Below, in pieces: positions 34,615 to 44,753 of a stretch of 64,000 nucleotides of DNA. The stretch is from an uncultured Roseburia sp. (GTDB lineage: Bacteria; Bacillota; Clostridia; Lachnospirales; Lachnospiraceae). The stretch lies in NCBI GenBank assembly GCA_947564465.1, contig CANOCV010000012.1:1-64000 (forward strand), read 5' to 3'. Below the pieces are notes generated by a model that was not told where the DNA came from, ran no database searches, and worked only from the letters and a program-made list of their open reading frames with translations. A program made the translations under genes and the position numbers. Positions within the stretch are counted from its first letter, which is position 1. Every line of letters starts with the position of its first letter.

Positions 34615-35772
34615 CTAATAAATCTTAACACTTTCCATCATCCGCCTCACTTCATCTGCATAGTCTGCCAGAATCCGATCCTCTACTGCATTATGATTCT
34701 TCCTTACCTGCCAGATCCGTTTTTCCACTTCTGCGTCCACTACATCATGATGCTCTTGATCCGGCCATCCTCTTTTAAATTTCTCCCGTAGTTCCTCCTC
34801 TGATTTGGAATGATAATGATTGACTCGCAGCTTACTGCACATCCCATCAAAAAACATACTGCCAATCACAAAAGAACCTTTTTCACTTATTCCACAGTAG
34901 CCTTTTTTATAGATTGGTGCATGCGGGTTAGGAAAACGTTCCACACGTCTTGGATTACAGATTGTTTTTACCAACGCATTTTCTGTCACATCATCTTTAC
35001 CGCGCCATGTATAATTCTCAATTACCAGACCACTTTGTCTGACTTTATGATTTGATGTGCCATATATTCTCCAATTCAACGCAACGCCGCCAAAACTTCC
35101 CCCCAGACGCTCATCCATGGACAGTTCATATTTTGCCTCGATTTCCTCAATTACCTCCGGCAAGGTCCTGCTTCTGTCCGTAACTGCTATGAACTCATCC
35201 GAGTCAATAATCGCCAGATACTTCACATCATTCTGAAAATGCGCAATTGCATGATTATATGCTTCCATCTGGATGCAATCGCCCGGATAAAAAATATATG
35301 TAACAATCCCTTTTTTAATCCATTTATCAAGGACACCTTTTAAACCGTCTGTGCTCTCATTATCATAGATATAAAAGTGTGAGATCCCAATTAATATATG
35401 GTAGCAAATCCATTCATCCAGATACTCGCTTCCGTTACGGATAATCATTGCCACACCTAATTGATGCGGAAAACTATTACTTTCAGACGTTCTCGCATAA
35501 AATGCACTGACTTTCTCTATTTTTTCCTCTTTCATACAATATTCGTTTACCAACTGCTCTTTTATCTCATCATAATAATCCAGAGTGGCTATCACAATCT
35601 TATCGCATTGTGAAAAGTCGACCGCATCCGGCGGCAGAACCGGATATCCTGCCCAGTCACTACCCCATAATTTCTCATTTGAGTCCGTAATCGCCGCAAC
35701 CTCAAACTCCAGCTTTTTTGCCAGCAACGCTTTTGCCACTAATCCGGCTCCATATAATACTACCTTCTCCAA
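34615..35772 (-). CDS. Rossmann-like module fused to a GT92/DUF23-type glycosyltransferase
   Basis: The 385-residue protein begins with the island's Rossmann-like module (residues 1-95: VVLYGAGLV, then ITDSNEKLWGS, then KIVIATLDYYDEIKEQL). The rest resembles GT92/DUF23-type transferases: VAMIIRNGSEYLDEWICYH, SHFYIYDNESTDG and the metal-binding LAIIDSDEF. This group transfers hexoses in other systems; the donor and acceptor here are unknown. No membrane segment is present. It is the last gene of the main operon before the terminator and starts three bases after the preceding gene ends. Confidence 0.85.
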   Translation of the reverse strand: MEKVVLYGAGLVAKALLAKKLEFEVAAITDSNEKLWGSDWAGYPVLPPDAVDFSQCDKIVIATLDYYDEIKEQLVNEYCMKEEKIEKVSAFYARTSESNSFPHQLGVAMIIRNGSEYLDEWICYHILIGISHFYIYDNESTDGLKGVLDKWIKKGIVTYIFYPGDCIQMEAYNHAIAHFQNDVKYLAIIDSDEFIAVTDRSRTLPEVIEEIEAKYELSMDERLGGSFGGVALNWRIYGTSNHKVRQSGLVIENYTWRGKDDVTENALVKTICNPRRVERFPNPHAPIYKKGYCGISEKGSFVIGSMFFDGMCSKLRVNHYHSKSEEELREKFKRGWPDQEHHDVVDAEVEKRIWQVRKNHNAVEDRILADYADEVRRMMESVKIY

Positions 35773-35775
35773 GCT

Positions 35776-37080
35776 CTAGTCCTCCTGACCTCTCAATTCC
35801 CTGATACGCTCCTGATACAGCGGACGGTACATATTCCGGAAATTTTCCAGCACAGTCTCATAATTACTGAAATACAAGTAATCCTTTTCGTCCAAAATCA
35901 TATTTCTCCATTTATCCACATAGACTCTTGGTATAATATTTTCCTTTACCTTTGTCACATGTTCACACAGTTGAAACACCATATCGTATTCCGATTCCAT
36001 ACCCTCTTCCAATGTAAATACGGTCATTACCTCTGCATTCTCATTATGGCCCATAATATAACGCAAAAGACTGCTCAAAACACTATAATATAACTGTGTA
36101 TGCTCCGGCATATAAACCAGTATCCGATTCCACTGCTTAATGGCTCCGGCCAATCTGTCCTGATCGTCTGTATAAGGCACAATCTGTCCATCTGCCGCCG
36201 CTCCCGTTACACCATGCATAAAATCATCCAGCGCATTCCATTGTGTAAATACCGAACCATACATTCTCTTATGGAGCGCACCATAATTCTGACTCAAAAA
36301 CTCTTCCGTGATATACAAAAAGAACTCTTCCAGCCGCTCTTTCGGTAAATACTTTGTAAAAAACTTATAACGGTTACGATTTGAATAATAACACAGGAAC
36401 ATATTTTTCTTACCGGCTCCGGACATATCATGAAGTGTCTTGGCTTTTCCATTTACAATTACCTTATATCCGGCACGCCAGCATTTTGTGCACCATTCAA
36501 TATCGTCCCAGTATATAAAATTCTCTTCCGGGAAACCGCCAAAAACACGGACAGCAGATGTTCTTGCCATTACCGAACAGCTTGCCACATAATCACACTC
36601 TAAAACAGTGCTGCCTGACAGCTCCATCATTCCGCCAATAATACCGCCCCACTGAAAATGCGCATAATCTATCTTTCCGCCCAAGTCCTGAATCTTTGAC
36701 GGCTCCTGTAAATACAAAGTCTCCGCTCCACAGATACCCACATCCGAATGCTGCTCCATATATTTATGCAACTCCTCCACGGCGTACTTATCCAAAAATG
36801 CATCATTATCAACCAGCATAAAGTACGGATAATCCATCTCAAGTGCCGTGCGGATTGCCCTGCCGAAACCGCCGGAACCGCCCAAGTTTGTCTCATTCTG
36901 CAGGATTGTAACTGTATCTCCATAGGTCTGGCGCAGCAACTGCACCGAACCATCGTCAGACGCGTTATCAACTACATAAACATCAAAGTTCTGATACGTC
37001 TGGTTCCTTATAGCCTGCACACATTTCACAACCATTTCCGCTTTATTAAAATTACAAATAAAAATACCGACTCTCTTCAT
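35776..37080 (-). CDS. GT2 family glycosyltransferase
   Basis: The 434-residue protein has an N-terminal GT-A domain: VGIFICNFNKAEMVVKCVQA, VVDNASDDGSV, the divalent-metal motif in MLVDNDAF, and FIYWDDIEWCTKCW, which is typical of rhamnosyl- and galactofuranosyl-transferase-like GT2 members. The C-terminal 140 residues are unassigned and lack the Rossmann-like module found in its neighbours. No membrane segment. It starts eight bases after the gene upstream ends. Donor sugar is not predictable. Confidence 0.88.
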   Translation of the reverse strand: MKRVGIFICNFNKAEMVVKCVQAIRNQTYQNFDVYVVDNASDDGSVQLLRQTYGDTVTILQNETNLGGSGGFGRAIRTALEMDYPYFMLVDNDAFLDKYAVEELHKYMEQHSDVGICGAETLYLQEPSKIQDLGGKIDYAHFQWGGIIGGMMELSGSTVLECDYVASCSVMARTSAVRVFGGFPEENFIYWDDIEWCTKCWRAGYKVIVNGKAKTLHDMSGAGKKNMFLCYYSNRNRYKFFTKYLPKERLEEFFLYITEEFLSQNYGALHKRMYGSVFTQWNALDDFMHGVTGAAADGQIVPYTDDQDRLAGAIKQWNRILVYMPEHTQLYYSVLSSLLRYIMGHNENAEVMTVFTLEEGMESEYDMVFQLCEHVTKVKENIIPRVYVDKWRNMILDEKDYLYFSNYETVLENFRNMYRPLYQERIRELRGQED

Positions 37081-37088
37081 CTTATCTC

Positions 37089-38282
37089 CTAATTATTGAT
37101 CCGGAACAATTCCGGATGTTCTTTGTAAAATTCCTGCATACCGGCGGTTTGCTGTCCAAAAGAAAAATGTCCGACAACCGTATTTTCGGCAATCGCCAGC
37201 GCCAGCGACTGTATCATACAGTATTCACATACCTGAATCTCATCTACACCAAGATCCTTACACCCCGTTACCTCAAATCCGTCCATGTCATCCCAAAGCT
37301 TTCTCCCGAACAAAATAAAACCTATGCTGAAACGTACATTACAATAACTGTGCTGTCTGTTCTCAGCAAGTAAACGGTTCAATTCATCCAACTGTGGCAT
37401 ATCGCCCCCATATCCCCACATAAATCTTGCCGCATCCACGCTATTTTCTATCATACTCTTAGAATTTCCGCCATAATATGCTCTTCCAAAACGCTGTTCA
37501 TACAGATCACGTTTGCGAATATGCTCTAAAATGCGGATATATCCATAACCGTTTACCGGAATTAACGGCGCCACAATACCGACATGATAAGATGCCGTCT
37601 TTTCCAGATCCATCCACGTTTCAAACAGCTTTTCAAAGCAGCCCTCTGTCAAAAACATATCCTCGTCCATCTTATAGATCCACTCCGCACGGTCAAATAA
37701 TGTTATTGCAATATTCTGGATCATTGTCAGATCATTAAACTCTGTACTTAGATAAGACCAACTGTTGTCAGCGGCAATCTTTGAAAGCCTGTCATCATAC
37801 AATCCGGATGATAAAATACAGACATCTACGTCGTCAGGCACAAACTCCTTCAGCCTGCCAAATACATCATCCCATAAAATCTCTTTATAGCCGCTGAGGA
37901 TAAAACATGCTTTTTCTTTGTTTCTTTTCCGGTTCTCAAATTTGTATTCTGCAAGATTCCATAGATATCTCTTACCATGTGGTTCCCATATGACATAATT
38001 AGAATATCCCGCCTGTTTTAACTCCGTGATCATCTCCTCCTGATATGCTAAAGAAGCAGAAATCACAAAAACTGTACCTTCATTTGGTGTATCTACCTCT
38101 CTTAACTCAAAGATATCATAATCTCCTAATTTTTTATGATTCCCCGCCTTTCGGCTGACAACAACGCCCCTCACTGGTAAATGCAAAAAATCTTTTGTAA
38201 GAAGCTCTACTGCCTGTCTGCCGTAAACTCCTGCGCCATAGATCCATATATGTTCGGCATTTTCAAACTGTTTATAATGCAT
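37089..38282 (-). CDS. Rossmann-like module fused to a GT-A type glycosyltransferase
   Basis: The 397-residue protein has the Rossmann-like module at the N-terminus (residues 7-110: IWIYGAGVYG, then GVVVSRKAG, then GTVFVISASLAYQEEMITEL). A glycosyltransferase-like domain follows, with ACFILSGYKEILWDDVF, DVCILSSGLYDDRL and a probable metal site in IYKMDEDMFLT. The family is not one I can name firmly. It is soluble by prediction and lies in the uninterrupted run of minus-strand glycan genes, 33 bases from the gene upstream. Confidence 0.75.
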   Translation of the reverse strand: MHYKQFENAEHIWIYGAGVYGRQAVELLTKDFLHLPVRGVVVSRKAGNHKKLGDYDIFELREVDTPNEGTVFVISASLAYQEEMITELKQAGYSNYVIWEPHGKRYLWNLAEYKFENRKRNKEKACFILSGYKEILWDDVFGRLKEFVPDDVDVCILSSGLYDDRLSKIAADNSWSYLSTEFNDLTMIQNIAITLFDRAEWIYKMDEDMFLTEGCFEKLFETWMDLEKTASYHVGIVAPLIPVNGYGYIRILEHIRKRDLYEQRFGRAYYGGNSKSMIENSVDAARFMWGYGGDMPQLDELNRLLAENRQHSYCNVRFSIGFILFGRKLWDDMDGFEVTGCKDLGVDEIQVCEYCMIQSLALAIAENTVVGHFSFGQQTAGMQEFYKEHPELFRINN

Positions 38283-38315
38283 AACTTCCTCATTTCTGCG
38301 CCACTTTCGCGCATT

Positions 38316-39662
38316 TTAGGTCAAATTTCCAAATAGCTTCATATCGAGATCAGCCGTATATCCAAAAATCTGTTCTTGGTTGATTCCCATTTCTATGAGC
38401 TGCTCCCTCATCTGCTCACAATAATTTTTACCGGCAGTGATAAAACATGCATCTGAAAACACTCTGACCGCCTCTGCCGGAGTGAAAACTGGAATCCCAT
38501 CCAAAGAAGCTTCTTTTATATCTGGCTTGTTATCACAATACGCAACAACTTTCCCCATCTTATGCTGCAATATTTGAGCATGTACAAATTGACCGAATGC
38601 ACCACAACCAAAAACCACAACCTCCCTGCCCTCTATGTCCTTCGCCATGTCTATCAGCTGCTGTTTTGCTGCTACATATTGCATATGATATTCTTTATGT
38701 ACTATATTCGGATCAACAAGAAGTAATTGCAATGTTTTCCACTCGCCTGCGGTAAAATCGGATTCTTTAATGATTTGATCCGCCAAAACAGCTCTAAGCT
38801 TGCTTGTAATACGTTCTATATAACTCGCTGCACCTTCCCATAGTTCATCAGATACAGACATCGCTGTATACCGATCCAATGTATGCAAAAATAATTTTCT
38901 ATAAAAAGCCGCTTTCCATTCTAAAGACACATCCCGAATAAACTGCTCCGCCCATGTGTATTCCTCCCACAGGAATTGAAAGCCCTTCGGGTTGTAACCG
39001 GATGCCGTCATATTGTCCTGCCTGTATTCATAAAACGGCTGCTCCAAATAAACCGCTTTCTTTGCCTTGATTTGCGTCTGTAATAAACCACCAAAATCCT
39101 GAAATGCCGCTCCAGGTGATTCGTGTAACCTAATTGTTGTCATAAAGTCCCGGCGAAAAATTCCATACCAAAGAAAATTATCCCTTGTCAATAAATCTGG
39201 TCTGTCCTTCGGCACAAGTACCTTTTTTCCATCCGTGTATTCACGATTGGCGAACTGTCGGAGCCGCCTGTGATATGTCACATTCTCTGATATAGAAAAA
39301 AACATTCTTGCAGTTCCTTTTACATAATCTGCTTCTGACTGAATCGCATGTTCATATAGAATTTCATACATATCCACCGCAATTCTATCATCTGCATCTA
39401 CAATAGCAATGTATTGACCCAACGCTTCTTCCATCCCTAGATTGACCTGATAGCCATAGCTCCTTTTCAGCGAATGAATAACACGCACTCGTTTATCTGT
39501 TTTTATATATTCGTCTATAATGTCCAGTGTTCCATCCTCTGATCCCGCATCTATTAATAATATCTCCAATTCATGCAATGTTTGATTTACAATGCTTTCC
39601 AAACATTCCCTAATATATTTCACCATATTTAAACACGGAATAATAACCGATATCTTTTGCAC
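38316..39662 (-). CDS. GT2 glycosyltransferase with C-terminal Rossmann-like module
   Basis: The 448-residue protein has a GT2 catalytic domain (1 to about 230: ISVIIPCLNMVKYIRECLES, LLIDAGSEDGTL, AIVDADDR with the metal motif) and a helical middle. The C-terminal module (about 345-440) has VVVFGCGAFG, then YCDNKPDIKEASLDGIPVF, then ACFITAGKNYCEQMREQL. The architecture is the same as that of the next gene upstream, to which it is related. Probably adds one sugar in glycan assembly; donor unknown. Confidence 0.88.
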   Translation of the reverse strand: MQKISVIIPCLNMVKYIRECLESIVNQTLHELEILLIDAGSEDGTLDIIDEYIKTDKRVRVIHSLKRSYGYQVNLGMEEALGQYIAIVDADDRIAVDMYEILYEHAIQSEADYVKGTARMFFSISENVTYHRRLRQFANREYTDGKKVLVPKDRPDLLTRDNFLWYGIFRRDFMTTIRLHESPGAAFQDFGGLLQTQIKAKKAVYLEQPFYEYRQDNMTASGYNPKGFQFLWEEYTWAEQFIRDVSLEWKAAFYRKLFLHTLDRYTAMSVSDELWEGAASYIERITSKLRAVLADQIIKESDFTAGEWKTLQLLLVDPNIVHKEYHMQYVAAKQQLIDMAKDIEGREVVVFGCGAFGQFVHAQILQHKMGKVVAYCDNKPDIKEASLDGIPVFTPAEAVRVFSDACFITAGKNYCEQMREQLIEMGINQEQIFGYTADLDMKLFGNLT

Positions 39663-39674
39663 AACACCCTCCCA

Positions 39675-41078
39675 TTACAATCTACAATCATCATCTTGTT
39701 GGAAAATCATCTCGGATTTTTGCAGATATCTCCTAATCGCACCATCCAACGAAAAAACCTCTATGAATCCCTGTTTCTGTAACATTTCCGCTATTTTGAA
39801 CTGCATCTGTTCCCGTACTGCAAGAACAATAGTCACACCATTTTTCTTGTCCTGATAAAATTCCAGCGGATGTACTGGAATTCCGGAAACAAACGGCTCA
39901 TTTTCCTGTATATTTGTCACTGCAAATGAAATCTTCTCTTTGTCATAACCGATCCTCTGTAAATACGCCAAAAATTCCTTTCCAATTTTTCCGGCTCCAT
40001 AGATCACAATGTATTTTCCCAACAAGATCTGTTTCAATATTTCCTTTGCATAGATTCTACTGTTTGCACAAAGATCCGACATCAGCAGCCTGTCATCCTG
40101 AAACGATTTTGCCGTAGACATAAAATACCCTTGTGGATCCGCAAGAATTTTATTCAACTTCTCAACTGACTCCTTGTCCCATAGCTCCCCGCGTATCAGG
40201 TTCAATTCTTTATACTTTCTAAAATACTCTGTCATTTTTAAGAACAATGCATACTGAAACGCCTCGGCCAGACTACTATACGTCTCCAACATGATACGAT
40301 ACCCCAAACGGCTTGCAATAACCTGAAGCTGTTCCTCATCACTTCCATGCTCCATAATAAAAGCGTTAATTTTCTCTAATTCGTCGCATACACAAAACAC
40401 TTTGTCAGGAGCTTTCACAGAAGAGTTGATATTATTGATCCGATAATGATAAAATGCGTCCGGCAACAACATCACTCTATCCGCACAGGCATATACCTGA
40501 AAAGCAAAGGACACATCCTGATAGGAAGCACCAGGCGTTTCGTTAAACCGAATATTAGATTCCATCAAAAACTCTTTTCTATATAAAGCACTCCATATCG
40601 TCTGCAGCTTTAAAAAAAGCTCGCTTCTGTCTAATGGACGAAATACATCTTCTAAAACCAGATCATCAAAAATATTTACATATCGGTTTTCCTCTGCCAC
40701 ATCCGAATGTGTATAAAAATAGCATGTTGATTTTACGATATCAAGCTTATATTCCTCTGCTTTTTCATATAACTTTTTCATCATATCCGGCTCAACAAAA
40801 TCATCACTCTCAACAATTGCAACATACTTTCCCTCTGCCCGATCAAGTCCCGCATTCATAGAATTTCCATATCCGGTATTTGCTTTATTTACCATTTTTA
40901 TTCGAGGATCCTTTCGACAAAAGGACTCTATAATCTCTCCGCTGGAATCCGTGGAACCGTCATTAATACACAAAATTTCTATACCATCTAATGTCTGTTC
41001 ACATAAGCTTTGCAGACATTTTTCCAAGTATTTCTCCACATTATAAATTGGAACAATAATAGATACTGTTGGTCTCAT
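39675..41078 (-). CDS. GT2 glycosyltransferase with C-terminal Rossmann-like module
   Basis: The product is about 467 residues. The GT2 domain (1 to about 220) starts VSIIVPIYNVEKYLEKCLQS and has CINDGSTDSSG and AIVESDDF at the metal site. The C-terminal module (from about 365) has YIVIYGAGKIGKEFLAYL and GIPVHPLEFYQDKKNG. It is paralogous to the gene immediately downstream. I start at MRPTVSIIVP (ATG 41076-41078) after AGGAGGTGGTTATC. No membrane segment. Confidence 0.88.
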   Translation of the reverse strand: MRPTVSIIVPIYNVEKYLEKCLQSLCEQTLDGIEILCINDGSTDSSGEIIESFCRKDPRIKMVNKANTGYGNSMNAGLDRAEGKYVAIVESDDFVEPDMMKKLYEKAEEYKLDIVKSTCYFYTHSDVAEENRYVNIFDDLVLEDVFRPLDRSELFLKLQTIWSALYRKEFLMESNIRFNETPGASYQDVSFAFQVYACADRVMLLPDAFYHYRINNINSSVKAPDKVFCVCDELEKINAFIMEHGSDEEQLQVIASRLGYRIMLETYSSLAEAFQYALFLKMTEYFRKYKELNLIRGELWDKESVEKLNKILADPQGYFMSTAKSFQDDRLLMSDLCANSRIYAKEILKQILLGKYIVIYGAGKIGKEFLAYLQRIGYDKEKISFAVTNIQENEPFVSGIPVHPLEFYQDKKNGVTIVLAVREQMQFKIAEMLQKQGFIEVFSLDGAIRRYLQKSEMIFQQDDDCRL

Positions 41079-41105
41079 GATAACCACCTCCTGCTGATTG
41101 AACAT

Positions 41106-42533
41106 TTAGTCCGCTACATGATTGTTACTCTTTTGCTTCCTCTTTGCTATATTGAACATTTTTTCTAACTGTATTCCAAATTTGTCCATTGTAAAATACT
41201 TTTCATATGTTTTTCTGGCATTTTTTCGAATCTCATCTAATTGATCCGAATGATCTATAACCCATTCCATTTTCTGATACAAATCATCACTATTTTCATG
41301 TTGAACTATAAATCCATTTTTTCCATTTTCTATGTAATCCACGGTTCCGGTAATATCTGATACAATACAAATTTTTCCATACATCATTGCTTCCGTCATT
41401 GTAATAGGAAGTGAATCGAATCGGGATGCAGAAACAACAACATCAATATTCGAATATAAGAACTCAATTTCTTCTCTTGTTTTTTCACCAAGCACTTTAA
41501 CTGTCGGTTCCATTAACGCCTGCTCCACAATATTTTGTGAGAATTCGTCAATATTATTGTCTCCTATGATCCAAAACTCCGCATTCTCTTTTTTTCTTTG
41601 CTCTATTTTCCTAATCGCCTCTATAAAAATATCATGTCCCTTTGTAACACACACGCCGCCAATAATCGCAAAAACAATTTTGTTTGTATTTCTGTCTTGC
41701 ATTTGTGTCTTTCTTTTGTCCGGTATCCCATAATGCAATACATCATCTATCCCACTTTCTATGTACGAATTAAATAAATTCTGCGGTATTGTACTGACAG
41801 CGCAAACTTGAACCTTAGATAATTTATCCTTACCCATATCACCGTCAAATTCGCTTTCCAACAATGAATATCCGCCTGTGGATTCATGAATCCACCAAAC
41901 CAAAGGTTTGAATCCGCTAAGCGCGCTTACACATCGCATCATCCCCAATATATTTATTAAAACAATATCAAACTGGGCTATCCATTCTATTTCCTTAGCC
42001 TTTATATGCGGAATCGCCGGACAAACTGCTACCGTAATACCACGTTGGACGCTCTCATGAATGAGTTTCATATTTCCTTCCGGTGCAGCCAAAGTCACAC
42101 AATAACCCTTCTTTTTCAATGCCATTCCGGCATATACCGCAGCCAGCGTTCCTCCGTTATAATTCAAATCCGTTGATATAATCAATACATTCTTATTTTC
42201 CTGATACTGTTTACTATCTGCACAATACACTTGCAACGTTCCGCTGACAAGTTCCGACCAATAATCTCCCCAAAATATGATATTTGCTTCTTCAATTCCT
42301 AAATTCAATAGCTGCTCTCTTATCTTCGCTGTATACAAACTTGTGATGATTACTTTATCAAACTGTAACTCCAATAACTCATCAGGGGGTACGACTCTGA
42401 TCCCATCAATATATTGCCCCCATAACTTTTCGCTATTGTCAGAGAATGCCATGATCTCTAAAGATTCTATACTGTTAATCTTCTGTTTTCTATTCTTATA
42501 GTAATTACCAAGCCCAAACAATACCGCCTTCAT
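41106..42533 (-). CDS. Rossmann-like module fused to a GT4 glycosyltransferase
   Basis: The product is about 475 residues. The N-terminal module (1-100) has AVLFGLGNYY and SDNSEKLWGQ, then KVIITSLYTAKIREQLLNLG. A GT-B fold follows: NVLIISTDLNYNGGTLAAVY, and near the C-terminus the nucleotide-sugar site SRFDSLPITMTEAMMYG with the conserved glutamates of GT4. Retaining transfer is expected for that family. I start at MKAVLFGLGNYY (ATG 42531-42533) after GGAGTAGG; the longer frame overlaps the gene upstream. Confidence 0.88.
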   Translation of the reverse strand: MKAVLFGLGNYYKNRKQKINSIESLEIMAFSDNSEKLWGQYIDGIRVVPPDELLELQFDKVIITSLYTAKIREQLLNLGIEEANIIFWGDYWSELVSGTLQVYCADSKQYQENKNVLIISTDLNYNGGTLAAVYAGMALKKKGYCVTLAAPEGNMKLIHESVQRGITVAVCPAIPHIKAKEIEWIAQFDIVLINILGMMRCVSALSGFKPLVWWIHESTGGYSLLESEFDGDMGKDKLSKVQVCAVSTIPQNLFNSYIESGIDDVLHYGIPDKRKTQMQDRNTNKIVFAIIGGVCVTKGHDIFIEAIRKIEQRKKENAEFWIIGDNNIDEFSQNIVEQALMEPTVKVLGEKTREEIEFLYSNIDVVVSASRFDSLPITMTEAMMYGKICIVSDITGTVDYIENGKNGFIVQHENSDDLYQKMEWVIDHSDQLDEIRKNARKTYEKYFTMDKFGIQLEKMFNIAKRKQKSNNHVAD

Positions 42534-42546
42534 GTTCCTACTCCGA

Positions 42547-43662
42547 TCATTGTGATAAATACAGTACATTATCGTAATATACAAGATTCCCTCTTACTGC
42601 ACTCGTATTTTTACTGTCTAGCGCTACAATAATTCCCACAGATTTGTCTTCAACCTGTGATATCCTATATACTTTATGTTGATCAAAAATATCCGGACCG
42701 CTTCTGTCATCAGAGATAATAAATCCCCTTAAATTTGAAATTTGTTTTTTGTAATACAATAAAAAGTAATCTGCCATGTTCCCAACCCCGTATATATAAA
42801 TATCTTCATGGCTATTCACAAATCTTCTGATCACATCTTCGTTTATATTGTTGTAACTAATATGTATACATTCTGGCAATGTGCCTAAGATCTCATCACT
42901 TAAGTCAATACCACACTTTTCTCGAAAATAGTTTTCAACTAAAGATGAATCATAATCTGTACTTTCTGTTGTATATTTTATAAGATATAACAGATTTTCC
43001 TTATGTTGAGCAATATCCGCTTTTTTCTTGAAAATCGGACAACCATAATCCTTTATAAGATAGTACGACGCATTATAAGGATTTAAATCATTAAATTCTA
43101 CATAGGAACCAGCCCGAAATCCATCATTTATGAATCTAACATATAACCCTGTTTCAAACTGTATACATACGTCATGAAGTTTATTTGTATATTCATTTAC
43201 ACACTTATCAAAATGATCTATTAGAGAATCAAATGCTGCCCTTTTGATAACAAGAAAATTCGACTGTAAATATCGAAACAGACCGACATCTATGGCATTC
43301 ATTCCCCAAAAATCAAAGTCTCCCTTTTGATCCATTTGCGCAAAAATTTTTTCAAATGACCATAACGGTCCAAAACAGGTATCGTTTGTTAATACCACCT
43401 CATCGAAAGTTTCCCACTCCTCTTGAGAAATGCACTTTCCCAACGCATACTTATATGCTCCGGCATCAAATCCGATATTCTCCCTCTCGTATACCCTATC
43501 TGTAAAACACTGCAATTTATCCCTTTCGCCCATCTGTAATGTGCCATTAAAAACGATAATCATATCGTGAACAACTTTTCTTAACTCAGATAAATAATAT
43601 TCCAGATATGAATATATCTTCCCATCCGCATCATATAGCGCAACTATACCAAGCCTCGTCAT
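42547..43662 (-). CDS. RgpF-like glycan synthesis protein with C-terminal Rossmann-like module
   Basis: The 371-residue protein has an N-terminal region like rhamnan synthesis protein F: IVALYDADGKIYSYLEYYLS, RENIGFDAGAYKYAL, LTNDTCFGPLW and FWGMNAIDVG. RgpF-type proteins are glycosyltransferases of rhamnose-containing polymers. The C-terminal part (from about 280) is a version of the Rossmann-like module (DIYIYGVGNMADYFL, then SDDRSGPDIFDQH). It begins one base after the rfbG-like gene ends. Confidence 0.82.
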   Translation of the reverse strand: MTRLGIVALYDADGKIYSYLEYYLSELRKVVHDMIIVFNGTLQMGERDKLQCFTDRVYERENIGFDAGAYKYALGKCISQEEWETFDEVVLTNDTCFGPLWSFEKIFAQMDQKGDFDFWGMNAIDVGLFRYLQSNFLVIKRAAFDSLIDHFDKCVNEYTNKLHDVCIQFETGLYVRFINDGFRAGSYVEFNDLNPYNASYYLIKDYGCPIFKKKADIAQHKENLLYLIKYTTESTDYDSSLVENYFREKCGIDLSDEILGTLPECIHISYNNINEDVIRRFVNSHEDIYIYGVGNMADYFLLYYKKQISNLRGFIISDDRSGPDIFDQHKVYRISQVEDKSVGIIVALDSKNTSAVRGNLVYYDNVLYLSQ

Positions 43663-44736
43663 TCACTGATTCCTCTCTTTCATGAAATCATAGATTTGTT
43701 GTTGCATGCATGTCCATATATCCTCATGATTGTATATTGCAGCATATAGTGTTACGGTCCTCTTTATCGTTTCCGTAATACTCCATGTAGGTACCCAATC
43801 AAATGTGTTTTTATATTTTGAATTATCCAATTTTAGAAAATTTGCCTCATGAGGAGCGCCCTCCTCCATCCTTTCAACCTGCTTAACGGAAGCGTTAAAT
43901 ATTGTATTCCACGATTCACAAAACAAATCTACTAATGTTCCCGTTGTAAGACATCCCTCAATATCAGGCCCAATATTATATGCAGAAGCCAAATTATAAT
44001 TTTCATATTGCTTCGCCGCTATATTCAAATATGCCATGACCGGCTCAAGTACATGTTGATACGGTCTTGTCGAATATGGATTCCTGACGACAATATCGCA
44101 TCCGCTGCTTGCCGCCCTATAACAATCCGGAATAATCCTGTCTGTTGCAAAGTCTCCGCCACCGATAACATTCCCCGCCCTGACAGTTGAAACTGCGACT
44201 CTTTGTTCCTTAAAATAAGAGTTAATATAAGAATCTGTTACTAATTCGGCACAGGATTTCGAATTTGAATATGGATCAAAACCATTTAATTCCTCATCTT
44301 CACGATATCCCCATATCCATTCTTTATTCTTATACACCTTATCTGTTGTCACGATAACCGCTGACTTTACAGACTCTGTACATCGTATCGCCTCCAATAC
44401 ATTCACGGTTCCCATCACATTTACTTCATATGTATAAACCGGATTCATGTATGACTCTCTGACGATTGGCTGGGCAGCCATATGTATCACTATTTCCGGC
44501 TTGAATTCTTTGAACGTTTCTATCATACACTGTAAATTTCGAATATCTCCGACTCTCGAATCCATTTTCTCTGCGATACGAAGCATTTCAAACAAACTTG
44601 GTTCTGTCGGCGGTTCCAGAGAGTATCCCAGGACATTCGCCCCGCATTCGACCAATACCGCGCACATCCACGATCCTTTAAATCCCGTATGTCCTGTTAC
44701 AAGCACTCTTTTATTCCTATAAAAATCCAGATTCAT
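43663..44736 (-). CDS. rfbG: CDP-glucose 4,6-dehydratase
   Basis: This NAD-dependent dehydratase makes CDP-4-keto-6-deoxyglucose from CDP-glucose. The product is about 357 residues, an extended SDR with the dinucleotide motif GHTGFKGSWM near residue 13, IHMAAQPIVRESY, and the catalytic tyrosine and lysine in DPYSNSKSCAE, all typical of RfbG/DdhB. I start at the ATG at 44734-44736 (MNLDFYRNKRV), seven bases after GAGG; another ATG lies two codons upstream. It works with the neighbouring rfbF-like (CDP-glucose synthesis) and rfbH-like (3-dehydration) genes. Confidence 0.93.
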   Translation of the reverse strand: MNLDFYRNKRVLVTGHTGFKGSWMCAVLVECGANVLGYSLEPPTEPSLFEMLRIAEKMDSRVGDIRNLQCMIETFKEFKPEIVIHMAAQPIVRESYMNPVYTYEVNVMGTVNVLEAIRCTESVKSAVIVTTDKVYKNKEWIWGYREDEELNGFDPYSNSKSCAELVTDSYINSYFKEQRVAVSTVRAGNVIGGGDFATDRIIPDCYRAASSGCDIVVRNPYSTRPYQHVLEPVMAYLNIAAKQYENYNLASAYNIGPDIEGCLTTGTLVDLFCESWNTIFNASVKQVERMEEGAPHEANFLKLDNSKYKNTFDWVPTWSITETIKRTVTLYAAIYNHEDIWTCMQQQIYDFMKERNQ

Positions 44737-44753
44737 AGTCATACCTCGCCCCA